64,000 nt of DNA from Capitulum mitella (taxonomy: Eukaryota; Arthropoda; Thecostraca; Pollicipedomorpha; Pollicipedidae). Positions within the stretch are counted from its first letter, which is position 1. Each line of letters begins with the position of its first letter. The notes below the pieces were generated by a model, which ran no database searches, was not told the origin of the DNA, and saw only the letters and a program-made list of their open reading frames with translations. The stretch is from contig CP099839.1 in NCBI GenBank assembly GCA_030062745.1, forward strand, positions 24,045,324 to 24,109,323, in the 5' to 3' direction. A program made the position numbers and the translations under genes. Shown one piece after another: positions 1 through 64,000 of this stretch.

Positions 1-503
1 CGCTGTTCCGACATGTGTTCCGACGACAAAAACGCGCTGTTCCGATACATGTGAAGATGAACTGAGTACTAAGCGACGGCTTATAGCTTTTATATAGAAA
101 AGTTTCTTATCCCAAACTGCAGAGGATTAAAAAAAGCACTGCCTACGGTTTGTGAATTTACATGGCGTATTAATGTCCGTTATATCCACATTCATATCAT
201 GTTATGAATTTGTTTATCTTTCGTGCATTAGCACATGTTTACCAACTGCCACGACCAAAATATTGGTAAGGTCAAAAGAAGTAAGAAAGATACGTAGTCA
301 AAGATATATTCGGAACTCGATTCACTTAAAACCTGATTGGTATAAAACTGCCATATATTCTTTCCAAGGATTTGCCGTGCCTAAGAACGGGCCGCCGAAG
401 GATACACATGGGTAGCCAACGATTAGCCCCACGGAGTGGAAGGCGGGGACCCTAGATCGCAGCCTCTCCACCGTCCATCTCCACCATTCACCTCGCCCGG
501 CAG
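1..503. other. upstream unc80 intron (partial)
   Basis: No exon or recognisable repeat is seen. It ends in the acceptor of the first visible exon. The first bases show a partly repeated phrase (cgctgttccgac/atacatgtg). Confidence 0.6.
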
Positions 504-53619
<53,116 letters not shown>

Positions 53620-54177
53620 GTCGCGGCCGGGGCGCGCTGGCCGGGCGCCGTTCCGGGGGGAGGATGCTGGCAGGACGGACAATCTGAGGCGACGGAGAGG
53701 ACGGAGATGACGACGGAGTGCTGGGGAACGTGGGCTGAGTGGAGCGCGCTGCCCAGAGTTGGAATGCGGTGTGTATGTTACAAACTGTAGCGCTGGGCGG
53801 GGAGGACTTGAGTCGTTCTCATGGTCGGCACCCGCAACGGTTGAGTGTGATCTTGGAGTGCAGTGGCGTGAATGGAAAAACTCCTTGATAATTGGTGACC
53901 AGTTGGATATTTGGCTTCCAGAACGTGTCGATGTAGACTGCTGTTTACATGTGCTCGTAACCGAACCCTCTTTGTCCCTCGGATTGCGGGAAATGGTCCA
54001 AATCCCTGGTTCCTGAATGGCGGATATAGCGTGATGATCATGACAGTCTGCGGTATTTAGCGGCATCGTTGCAATGATACTTTGGATTGTTCGATAGCTG
54101 TTGGAGATTGTTAAACGTTTTTGGTATGCCTGTTGCTGAACGACGTATAACGCAGTCATACGGCTGCGAAAGAGTGT

Positions 54178-54183
54178 ATTAAA
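54178..54183 (+). terminator. candidate polyadenylation signal ATTAAA
   Basis: The first plausible poly(A) hexamer downstream of the unc80 stop codon, about 560 bp into the 3' flank. No transcript evidence. A better consensus lies at 55314. Confidence 0.3.
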
Positions 54184-55313
54184 TATGTGGGAAAATCGTT
54201 CAAGGCTGCGTTTAGAGGAAATGCTATTTATTTTGTTCACCTCGAAGTCTTCCTAAGACCGTTCGGGATGACGTGATGTTACGTTCTTTGTCGTATGGTG
54301 TTAACCGTCGGTGCCAAACCTGTGCGACCTATAAGTGGGCATCGAGAGTCAGTTTTAAATGTTCAATGTCGTTTATTGTTCCCTGTATTGTGGGAGGGTA
54401 TGGTGCAGAATGAGTTCAAGACTGTGTAAAAGGGAAGCCAATTGAGGCATCTCAGTGCCAAGCAATGGCCAAAGTCGGAAATTCTGAGCAATGTTGTACA
54501 AAAATCGACTTTTTGAGAGGCTTGGAACAATGGATTCCAAGCGGGTGACTCATTTGCAGCTATTTTTGGTATCAGTGTTATGGTGAACAGAAATGCTAAG
54601 ATGCTTTCCGGGCTCAGCGATTGTGGGTATTTACTACTTGATTGGATGAAATGTGTTTGATGAACGGTGGTGGACGAAGCACTGAGATAAAGAATTCGTT
54701 GGTCTTGATGAAAAGAATTGTACAGGCGAGAAAGACTTTGTACCGAGATGACTTGTGGAAGCATGATGGGGGATGAGTACTGCGTTCCTCGTTAAATTTA
54801 TGGATATGTATATGAAAACTGTCAGGAAAATTTATTTCGCCTTGCTACCTTTTGCAGTACAAAGGATGAATATTTATCGGTCTAGTTTAACACTTTTTCA
54901 CGCAAAGAATTGCAAGTTTAAACATCGAGGTCTAATGACATTTATCGCTGTGATTTTACAGCGGTTCAAAAGCATCGTTAAAGACTTCGGCAAGCGAAAC
55001 ACACCCTGAAATAATTATGTGAACATGAAAAGATGCAAGCTACGCAATGTGGACAAAAATGCGGAATTTTAGAGGAATGAACTCTTTCTCGCGCAAATCT
55101 GCACGACTGAGGACCAAATAGTTACGACGTTACTGGACTATCGAAAACGTTACGGCCGGGTCGGGTCGGACGTTCTTTTCAGACCAGCTAATTAACAGCA
55201 AAGTTCACGGTGAGTCGCCCTGTGGCTCTATGACACCATGCTCGGTTTATGCACGATGCATGGCAGGTACCGTGGACTCCACACTCGCCAGGAATCAGCG
55301 ATACTTGTCCCGA

Positions 55314-55319
55314 AATAAA
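55314..55319 (+). terminator. candidate polyadenylation signal AATAAA
   Basis: The first canonical AATAAA that I see after the unc80 stop, about 1.7 kb downstream. This would imply a long 3' UTR. It is based on sequence only. Confidence 0.3.
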
Positions 55320-56150
55320 ACAGGTTACCAAGACCACGGACGGCCGTGTCGTGTTACTTGGTCCGGTGCCTGGGGGCAAGATAATTCCACATTTGGTTCC
55401 CTCTGGACGGTGCGGTTTACATAACAAGCTTTGCTTGGTATGGATTCTGATCCCAAATCCCTTCCACTCCGCAAGGTTGCGGTAAAATTTGTAAAAAAAA
55501 AACGTTGCGGAAGACTAAACTTGTTGTTACCCATACAGCAACGATTCCTCCCTGAAGAATTATATGGCTGGAGATCTTAGGAGTTAGGGGTCTCCCCGCT
55601 TTTAAAAAAATTAAAACCAGTAAGACGTCTTTTTGGGCGTATAACGAGCAAGTTCTTTGTTTTTGTTTACATCATTGCTTTCCCTTTATGAATTTTGCGG
55701 TCCAAATGCTGTTTATTAATTTATTCCAGTATTTTCCATCCGAAGAATTGTGAGTTTAAACATCACGAGCGCATATTTCATTAAGATTTGTGTAAAGCGG
55801 CTGCGAAATTATTAACCTTCAAAAATGATTATGGCTGGGCCTGGCCGTTCATTTTTCCTGCTAGTGGAAATAAGACTCACTTGGCCTTCGGCCTTGGTAT
55901 TCAGGTATATGGCAATGACTGATAACAAATGGTCTGAAGTCCTAGTTAGACTCTGCACGATTTTCGGAAATCTCCAAACATAAACAGAAGAAAAGGACGT
56001 AAAGCCTGGGCTGCAAAGAATTGCACGCGTAAGGAATGAATACGAGCAAGATAGAAGTCCGAGTGGGTCTAACTTTAACTTAGTAGAAAGAAAAAAATCA
56101 CTCACTGAGCGGCCTGGCCCAGCCCGGCCCGGCCGGCCCAGCCATGACGC

Positions 56151-56280
56151 TTTCTAGAGGCTAAAGTTCGCAACCAATGGACACCGAATTATGTTTTACT
56201 GAAAATCACTCCAATCATCTGAGAATTTACCATCACTGGAATTCTTTCTGGAGGCTAAAACTTCGCAACCCATGGACACA
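56151..56280. repeat. spaced direct repeat of about 35 bp
   Basis: tttctagaggctaaagttcg with its continuation caaccaatggacac (56151-56185) recurs as tttctggaggctaaaacttcg plus caacccatggacac (56245-56280). The copies are about 94 bp apart. Confidence 0.85.
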
Positions 56281-57758
56281 GAGCCACGAAAATTGCATTA
56301 GAAGATAGCTCAGTTCTCGAAACGTTGTGTTTTTACATTTGCAGTGTGTTAGCTTGCAAAAACTGTCTTCGACGTGATTATTCCAGGAGTAATGTTTTTG
56401 CCCTTAGCACGGATGTTTTTGAGCCGCTCGGTAACGGCAGCGAACAAAATCATAGACGAGCGCGATGCTTCAGCGTGCAGTTCTTCGGTAGTTTTGAAGA
56501 AATCCAGATTTGATGGACGTTTAGGTCTTTGTACCTTCGAGCACAACCCAATAAAAGGTCTGGAGCCCTCCCAAACCCTCTCTGCACGGGAGGCGGCCCT
56601 GCTTGGATAATCCCGGGGAATGCCGGTCGTCGCGTCACGGAAAGTTTGGACGTTCATGACAAAAGCCGTCGCTGACGTGAAAAATGCAGCCAGACTCCGG
56701 TACTGAACGTTCTTTCACATGCACCAAGTCGACGTTTCCACCACGACAAAGAGCGCAAACAAGGCGGACATGGCAACATTGGCGAATGACGCCTTGAAAT
56801 ACGAACGGCCGGGAAGCACCCCGCACCATGTCAGTCCTGGCAAAGCGCCTGTCTCGGTCGGACGAAAATTTCGACTCATAGTCATAGGTAAGTTCTCGCT
56901 TATTAGTTATTGTTTGTTGTTGAAGTATTTTCCTTAGCTGTTCCTTTCCTTTCCTTAGAATTATTTCCTTGAGTATGCAAGGTTTGACACTGGACGAAAT
57001 ATGGTGATGTAACATATGCCTACTAAAATACCGATACTGGTCGAAGAAATGTTCTGCAACATATCGTAGCATCGTAGTCGACAATACGATAAATGCACGC
57101 TTTACGTCAGTTTTCCATTTGTTATGGAATGTTTGTTCCATCGCCGGGTCGGGATTTCATCAGAACCAGTGTCGTTACGTTTTCGTTTTCTCCAATGGGG
57201 CTGCACTTCTGACATCCTTTGATGACCTAACCTATCCTTATTTTTTCTTCTCGGATTTGGCCCACCTTATTTTGCACCCCAGCGAAAACCTCGAACTTCA
57301 GCTTTCATGTACTGGCAGGCTGTACAACGGCAGGAAAGCCTGGAATCAAGCTTAACGCATCCGCGCTCCAAGCTGACGCTTCGCATGTGCATGAATAAAC
57401 TGAATGAATAAAAACGGTACACATTGGCTGGGGCCATGGCGGCCATCTGCATGAACTCTGAAAAAGTGAGATCACGAGCCAGAAAGTCGTGCTGTACACG
57501 CTCACAAACACGTTCACGCACACACGCATGATTAACCCCAACAAGATCACGTCAAAACTTGCCACGTTTTGTCGACTGGACGATATGGCCATGCAGTGAA
57601 GACCCCTTCAAGTGAGAGTATTTCTATGTATTCAGTGCGAATGTAGGTGTATGTTTTGTTAATGAATCGGCTTCCACTAAATTCTCAAATACTTTTTAAA
57701 AAATCTGTTTTCAAATACACTATTTGTCGAGCCTCTGCGCCAAAATGCTTTAAACCTG

Positions 57759-57788
57759 TCATCATCATCATCATCATCATCATCATCA
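57759..57788. repeat. (ATC)n microsatellite
   Basis: About ten tandem atc/tca triplets in the downstream intergenic region. Confidence 0.95.
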
Positions 57789-58290
57789 ATTTCAAAAAGC
57801 ATGCAACATGCAGAAATCTCATTGGCGATGGGCTAAAACGTGCAAGCATTTATTTGGGGCGCCCCACAGTAAACAGCGGTATAAGTTCCGGCAGTAAGCA
57901 GTAAAAGTACTAGCAGTAACTTATGTGCAGGTCTGAACACCAGTTCGCCATTTTATCGGATGGGGCTGCACTTGGACCCAATGGGATGGCACTTTGAGAG
58001 CCTGGAGTGCCACCTACACTCTTGTGCATATTAATTGACCCAGTACAGTTTTTCCATGTTTTTCGAAGATACTGTTTTGTTATACAATCACACAGTGATT
58101 TCCACTATCATAGTCATGTTTTTTAACAATGTTTGTTCGTAGGCTTTTGTAAGAGCTTTTTCAAGGTGAGTTTGGAACCAGTGTGTACTGCGCATGCGCG
58201 AACTTTGGTTGGCTGATGCAATACACGTCATTGCCTCAGCGGCATTGATTCACTGAGCATTCATCGCACACACACAACAGCTCTAACACA

Positions 58291-58960
58291 ATGGACATCA
58301 CGCCTAGGAAGCGGACGAAGATTTTTACTTTATTCGAACATTCTGAGAAGTCACAGAGAGATCGCTAAGGTAGTTGGTGTCGGTCAGCGCTCAGTCTCAC
58401 GGATTATAAAACAAGGAGTTACTACTGGATCTCTGTCACCAAAACGAAAAGGGAATTGTGGAAGAAGCCGAAAAACGACGCCGAGAGATGATCTGTATTT
58501 GATACGTCAAAGCAAACTTGCACAACGAAAGACTAGTGATGATCTGCAAAAAGATCTAGCCAGACTTGGAGTTAGTGTGAGTTCGAGCACTGTTCGAAGG
58601 AGGCTTCTAGAGACCGGTCGGAGGGCTCACAGACCACTAAAAAAAAACAACTTCTTACAGAGAAAATGAGGGCTAAACGTTTGTTATGGGCGAAAAAGTA
58701 CCGGCACTGGACAAAGGAAGACTGGCGGAAGGTCATGTTTTCGGACGAAAGCCATTTTTTCGTTCAGAGACAGAGGAGTCAACATGTCCGATGCTCTCCT
58801 GGTGAGAACGTCCGTGAAGGTCACATCAACCAAACCTACTTTTTTGTATTTGTATGTCACATCAACCAAACCGTGAAACACCCCGAAAAGGAAATGTTTT
58901 GGGGTTGTTTCAGTTTCCGTGGCGTGGGATCACTTCATCCTGTCGAAGGAATGACTATGT
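58291..58960 (+). pseudogene. Tc1-type transposase remnant
   Basis: From the ATG at 58291 the frames give MDITPRKRTKIFTLFEHSEK, then after a frameshift SQREIAKV, SVSRIIKQG, GRSRKTTPRDDLYLIRQSK and SSSTVRRRLLETGRRA. After a second shift near an A run come LLWAKKYRHWTKEDWRKVMF, SDESHFFVQRQR and EMFWGCFSFRGVGSLHPVEG. These are the HTH part and the first catalytic Asp region of Tc1 transposases. The rest, including the other catalytic acids, is missing and replaced by AT-rich sequence. A direct repeat interrupts the ORF at 58822-58872. Non-functional. Confidence 0.92.
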
Positions 58961-59025
58961 TTACATATAATTATAACTATATGTATATTTATGTATACAT
59001 ATAATTATATATGCATACATATGTA
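58960..59025. repeat. AT-rich imperfect palindromic stretch
   Basis: acatataattataactatatg and further tatacatataattatatatg variants follow the truncation point of the Tc1 remnant. Partly self-complementary. Confidence 0.7.
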
Positions 59026-59369
59026 AACGGCCACATTTAGGGAAGTTGAAGAATCAATTTTTCGGTGGGAACGATGAAACTATAGCATTTGAGATGGGTT
59101 GTTCTTTTTTTAATGTATACAGATTCAAGAATACGTAAATATAAAGCTTTTAAAGCTAAGGGGTAGTAAAATTATCAGTACTTATTAAGAGTCACAGATT
59201 GTGAAATAATACTGAATTGGTGAAAAATGTGGGTGGAAGAGGGGAGCCCTCTGCGGTCAGAGCTTCTTCAGGATGCTGCTGTATCCTGAGGTGGAGATCA
59301 CGAAGAATTGACCCCACGTGAGACACTACACACGAAGTGCTGCAGAAACGGTAAACCAATCAGGATTGG

Positions 59370-59960
59370 CAACGTTCAGGTATTCTGTTCCTGAATTTTA
59401 ACCACGATGCCGTGACGAAGGTATTACCCAAAACAATTTTATGCTTCAGGTAAGGGTAGGATGTGGTGAGTACCTTGGAGACATCAACCTTCATTTGATC
59501 AGAAACTGATCCGAAATAAAGAGAAACGAAGTATCCGTCCAGTTTTGCAACTGCATGAGCCACAGCAACGACAGGGGGCTGTGTCTTAGATCTAAGAACC
59601 TCATAAGGAGTGAGTTAAACAGTTGGATTGGGTAGCCATTGTTTTTGAAAAAGGCCCACGGGAAAGTGACTTCCTTATGAAAAAACTGGCATGTTGAAGT
59701 CAAGTGGGGAGCACGAAAGACAGCCGTCTTCACCACACATCTTGCTACTGCAAGCAAAGCTGAATAGAGTCGGCACCAAGACCAGCAAAAGCGGGCTTAC
59801 GATATACAGAGGTCGATTGTTTGCCGTCACCCTTCTGAATCGCAATGTCTAGAAAAGCAAGAGTACCATTCTTCTCGTCCTCTTTTGTAAACGTGGTAGT
59901 GGGATGTTTGTGTGGATGTGTGAATGTCTGACCCATGTTTTTTCGTACTGACACTGTTTT
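59370..59960 (-). pseudogene. Penelope-like reverse transcriptase C-terminal remnant
   Basis: Three minus-strand frames, overlapping and out of register, contain typical blocks. These are NGTLAFLDIAIQKGDGKQST with SVYRKPAFAGLG (59954-59745), FFKNNGYPIQLFNSLLMRFL (59757-59491) and VSLYFGSVSDQMKV with SYPYLKHKIVLGNTF (59563-59360). In Penelope-like elements these lie at the end of the reverse transcriptase and before the GIY-YIG nuclease, which I do not see here. The upstream catalytic core is missing too. Frameshifted and truncated. Confidence 0.8.
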
Positions 59961-60598
59961 GTAGTGTTTCTTGATTCATTGTATATCTGTACTACTTTGT
60001 TCTTATGAAGATGACAACATATGGCGTCGAAACGCTGAGATGTGTAGAAATGTAAGTCCAGAATGTAATAAAGAAAATAAGGACAGTACAGAAATACGTT
60101 TTTCAATATGAAATATCTAACAGAAACTGAAACTTCATATGTCCAGTTCGTACGGCATGATTATCAAGACCTGCTTACCACCCTTCGCTGGTCTCATACC
60201 TTAAACAGGTTTTGTGTTTCCTTGACAGGGTAAATATTGCACCCTTGATCTAATTCGTCAAAAGTCTAGCCCTATAACATACATGAAGAAAAACACTAGT
60301 TAAGAAATCACACTAAAGAACGATCTGCGGGCTCCGGTCTTTCGACCAGACTTATTACAGGGCATGCGAGGCTTCCACCATCTCGCCATCTGGCCCCTGA
60401 GAGACCGCTTGTGCTGCAATTCATACATAGGAGCATCAACGCAGTGCAACCCAGGCTCAGCTCGCGAACGGCTTGATTCACGTGGAGTTCAAGGCGCGCG
60501 ATCGCGTTGCAGTTGGTCTCATTGTGTATGTGGCGGTCAGGCCAGACACAGGAAGTGGCCCGATTGTGACATTCCTTGATTATATTTGATGATTTAGA
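59961..60598. other. spacer between mobile elements
   Basis: May include the end of the Penelope-like element (cgtcgaaacgctgagatgtg near 60025-60045). No gene recognised. Confidence 0.45.
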
Positions 60599-63500
60599 AT
60601 GGCGAGACCGAGAACTCAGAGTTCAGCTGGCGCGTGGCTTGCTGGACCACATCCTTCACCACTGTCCGGAAGCAAACTACCTAACAAAAGGGCGGTAATG
60701 TCCGTTTTTCTCATCACCGTCTGTCAGAAAAGCTCAGCAAGCGGGAAAGCGCAACGACGACTGCGGATGAGGTTCTGCGATACTAGGAAATGGCCCCCGT
60801 CCCCTCTGAAGAAGCACGTCGTCGAACCCATCCTGAAGATCGTTGATGAGTGGCAGAAGCTAAAGAAGAACAAAGGCAACCGGTAAAAACTTTCGAATCG
60901 CCTGACAACTAAAGAAGCTGCATTCACGGAATCGCTAGAGGGGCTGTGTGACATGACGCACAAAGACGTCCTGACACTTATCACGCTCGAGGAGGATCGA
61001 CTTTCTCTTCTCGCCCAACGGGAAGACGGACGGCGGGGCAGGTTGGGATCGGTTGACAAGACGCTGCATAGAAAGGAATATAAAGCGGAAAGGCAAGCAT
61101 ATCATGCACTGAAGCGGCAGAATGTAAGTGAGGTGCAGAAAAGCCGACCGGAGGAGCTGGTAGCGTTGGACTCTTCCAGCAGTGATGCAGATGACGCGCA
61201 GAGCATTAGTACAGAGGATGATGGCGAAACTGTGTCATCCACCTCATCAGGTCCGCTAGCCAAGCAACCAGAAGAACGATTACGGCAGCGGATGCCAATC
61301 TTGCTGTTGTGTTGGGTCGCAGAAACGTGAGTGATCGGAGTACCATCAATGCAACCGGATCAACAATGCAAAGCCTGGGCCATAATATCTCCCATCTGAC
61401 GATAAATCGATCTTCAGTTAGCCGGCAGCGCATGGAACATCGCAAGGCCAAATCGGATACCTTAAAGAAAAAGTTCATCCCGTCAACGTCCCTGGCGGTA
61501 CACTGGGACGAGAAGATGATGGAGGACATAGCTGGAAGGTATATCATTGATCGTCTTCCAGTTCTGGTCTCTGGCTAGTGATGGGATCTGGCAACTGCTT
61601 GGAGTCCTGAAGCTTCAGTCGGGGACCGGGAAATTACTGGTGGAGTGTGTCATTCACGCCATTCACGACTGGCAAGTCGAAGATCGAGTTGTGGCATGTG
61701 CTGCGACACCACGGCTTCAAATTCTGGCGCAGTGAACGAAGCTTGTGCTCTAACTGAACAGAAATCGGTGAAAGGAATGCTCAGCCTGGCTTGCTGGCAT
61801 CATATCCTGGAAATCGTGCTAGAGGCTGCGTTTTCGGCGGCCATGGGTCCGTCAGCTGGACCAGATATTCTTATCTTGAAACGATTTCAAGAGCAATGGA
61901 ACTGCATTGACCGAATGACTCCCTGTTCTGGAGTGGATGACGAGCTAATGGCAGAGGCTATGCGAGATGTCTGACCAGGTCATTAAATTCGCTAACCCTA
62001 TTCCCGGAGGGCTAGACGGTATGGCCGATTCCCGGCAGGGGGGGCGGATTCGGCCCCCCCTGAGATCTCGAGAACTACTTATCCGATTTCATCGCAACAA
62101 ACGGCAATCGATTTGCCGTGACGTGAACTACATTTTGATAAAAAGAAATTTTCAAAATTTTGAAATTTGTGGATACAGGGGGGCAAAAATATCAAAATGG
62201 GGGGTACTTTTTGACTTCTTATAACTCCGTTGTTTATGGACCGATTTCGATGAAACTGGCATCAATCGAGAGATTATGGATAGGGCTTTTACCATGGGTA
62301 TGCAAATTTGAAATTTTGAGAAAATTCATGGGCGTTCACAGGGTTTCAAAAATAGGGGGATTAGTTTTCTAATAACGGAATGAACAAAAGAGGCCAAAAC
62401 ACTTTTTTAGCTTCTGCTAGTCATGTTATGCTAAAGAAGTACAAATCGCATTACAATGTTTGTATGATGTTAGCATAGGCGGTGCCAGGGACATAAAAAA
62501 GGGGGAACTGTCATGGTCACACGTTCTTCAGATCAACTTGTGACCTTTGACCTTAAATGACCTCCAGTGACCTTGGGGTCACCTGGAATGATGTCGTGTG
62601 CATTCAATATTATCTGTAAACGTTTTTAATCGATTAAATTCACTCTATTCCAAAAAATTCATTTTTTGGCTTTTGCGATATAGGGTACGTGCACTGACAT
62701 TTTAGATCATAGCTCCGTGACCCGACCTAATATCATCTGAAACTTGGTACACAAGTAGAGGGCATCTTTCTACGTCATATATATTCCGGGTTTGGCATTT
62801 GAAAAAACGGCGCCGAAATTATTGCGAAAAAACAAATTTTGAGTTTTGACCTTGACCTGACCTTGTAAAGTGACCTCAGATAAACAAAATTACATATGCA
62901 CATTGCCCAGTTATTTAGCTATATATTCATATAAAGTTTTAAGTTTTATCTTAAAAACTCTGTTTTTGGCAGACATTTTCCTTTTACCCTCAACATGGCC
63001 AAAAATGACCTGAGGTGCCTCCCAAAAACGTTGCCTGGCTCCGCCCCTGAGCAAAATAGAATTTCGAAATGTTGTCACGGCGCGTAGAAGGAATAGCTAG
63101 GAAAAGTGACCAAGTTTCGTGAAGCTGCGTTAAAAAGCCTGGAATTGGCAAGCAAAAAACCCGAGGGGGGGCGGATTCCGCCCCCCCCCCCCTGCCGGGA
63201 ATAGGGCTAAGGGCCAACTCAAAGAACAGCAACCGCGGAATGGCTACCGTGAGCTTCTAGAACTGGCGATCAACGTCGGTGGTGTCTCGTCAGGCGGAAT
63301 CCGCTTTCTGGCTCCAGGTGTTCTGCATCGGGCTCGTTGGATGGCTAAGGCCATCTATGCGCTGAAGCTATGGATGTTTCGGAAGCAGCTCAAGATGTTA
63401 ACTTGACAGGAGACCGCGCTTAGAGACATCTGCATCTCTGTGGTCAGAATGTGCATCAGGACATGGTATCCAGTTCTCTCTGCTTGCATCGCTCCAGCGC

Positions 63501-64000
63501 AGGACTTGAGAGTGTGAAAGAGCTCAGTGAGTCCTCGAATGTCAGTGCTGCAATCTCAGAGGCCACGCTTAAAAAATTCCTCGGCCACCTCTGGTACCTG
63601 AACGAACATCTAAAAGCTTTCGCATTCTTCGACGAGACAGTGATCAATGTCGACGATAAAAGAAAAATGGTCACTGCTATGAATGAGAACGAGGAAGACG
63701 AAGTGAGCAAAAGTGAGCCACTAAGAGGGTGGTCGCAGGCCGAAGCACCATTGCAAGAAAGCGGCTTGACAGCTTCTTCACGAGCAAGACGAAGAGCTTC
63801 TTCACGTGACAGGACCTAGGTCCGAGGAAGGCCCAGAGAAAGACCCAGCAGACTGGGCTTCAGATGATCCATTTTAGGAGTCAGTCACTCCGCGATTGTT
63901 AATCACTTCAAGGCGGTCAGTGACCGGGAGGAACGGGGAGTAGCCATCATAAACGAGTACAGTCGTCTTATAACTGTTGACGAAGAGCAGGAACGGTACC
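60599..64000 (+). pseudogene. repeated transposase-like gene, copy B, interrupted and cut by window edge
   Basis: Successive frames carry one long protein in pieces. 60599-60886 includes HVVEPILKIVDEWQKLKKNK. 60953-61330 includes LEEDRLSLLAQREDGRRGRL and an acidic Ser/Asp stretch. 61309-61578 includes LGHNISHLTINRSSVSRQRM, STSLAVHWDEKM and DRLPVLVSG. 61645-61974 includes CCDTTASNSGAVNEACALTE and LACWHHILEIVLEAAF. After the insertion come GVLHRARWMAKAIYALKLWM and LKKFLGHLWYLNEHLKAFAF, and the end at 63880-64000 gives REERGVAIINEYSRLITVDE. Several frameshifts and stops plus a 1.2 kb element (61996-63206) inactivate it. The W-D, D-TTASN and CxxH-L-L patterns suggest an RNase H-like, possibly hAT-related transposase. 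The family name is not established by me. Copy A (5847-6999, minus) is its homologue. Confidence 0.82.
61996..63206 (+). mobile_element. TTAA-type non-autonomous DNA transposon, copy 2, with CTAA target duplication
   Basis: A 1,211-bp element closely matching 20240-21445 along its whole length and in the same orientation. Left end CCCTATTCCCGG, right end CCGGGAATAGGG, a perfect 12-bp inverted repeat. It is flanked by CTAA on both sides (61992-61995 and 63207-63210). Ignoring the element and one CTAA, the flanking frame of copy B reads continuously (VIKFA, then KGQLKEQQ), which fixes the duplication at 4 bp. It contains the DR1-like TGACCTTTGACCT at 62541-62553. No transposase. Confidence 0.93.

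Larger units (their letters stand above)
53620..58130. other. unc80 3' flank / intergenic
   Basis: Probably contains the 3' UTR at its left end. Short open frames occur on both strands, the longest on the minus strand at 56635-57141, but none has a recognisable motif. Includes a GC-rich ggcccggccggccc patch near 56110-56142 and the small repeats listed separately. Confidence 0.5.

Noticed and set aside
152..415. Short open frame at the window start
   Set aside because: No homology, AT-rich codons unlike the unc80 exons. Treated as intron.
56635..57141. 168-codon minus-strand open frame with a phrase similar to SET-domain LTYDY
   Set aside because: Only a five-residue resemblance. The surrounding residues lack other SET motifs, and there is no splice or promoter support.

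Overview
The window is animal genomic DNA, and it is dominated by one large gene. Forty-nine exons on the + strand, spread over 504-53619, join into one open reading frame of about 3,069 codons plus a stop, starting from the window's 5' edge. It encodes an UNC80 orthologue, the giant scaffold subunit of the NALCN sodium-leak channel complex. The extreme N-terminus (roughly the first 190 residues by comparison with vertebrate UNC80) lies upstream of base 1. Nearly all introns are GT-AG with matching phases, and the exon sum is divisible by three, so the locus looks like a functional gene. The main exon uncertainties are the 3' end of exon 2, the 5' end of exon 12 and the exon 14/15 junction.

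Organism: spliceosomal introns, an interstitial (TTAGG)n array (the ancestral arthropod telomere unit), invertebrate-type transposons and very GC-rich third positions in exons suggest an arthropod. A crustacean such as a barnacle is my guess, but the sequence alone does not prove it.

Layout: 1-503 is upstream intron. Exons 1-15 (504-19991) cover the N-terminal third. Intron 2 carries the TTAGG array and a decayed antisense copy of a repeated transposase-like gene (5847-6999). Exons 16-49 (21826-53619) cover the rest. Introns hold at least two clear families of short TTAA-flanked DNA transposons (20240-21445 and 38960-40468), two fainter related stretches, several minisatellites and long AT or GA microsatellites. 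After the stop codon at 53617-53619, the region 53620-58100 has possible polyadenylation signals but no recognisable gene. From 58.1 kb onward the DNA is a transposon cluster: a broken Tc1-type transposase (58291-58960), an antisense Penelope-like reverse transcriptase remnant (about 59370-59960), and a second, sense-oriented copy of the repeated transposase-like gene (60599 to the window edge). That second copy is interrupted by a 1.2 kb TTAA-type element.

The most informative non-genic structure is this last nested insertion. Its 4-bp CTAA target duplication is directly visible, and ignoring one CTAA plus the element makes the interrupted reading frame continuous. The same element family, with TTAA flanks, sits in UNC80 intron 15. 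All members carry many TGACCT/AGGTCA nuclear-receptor half-sites, including a perfect DR1.
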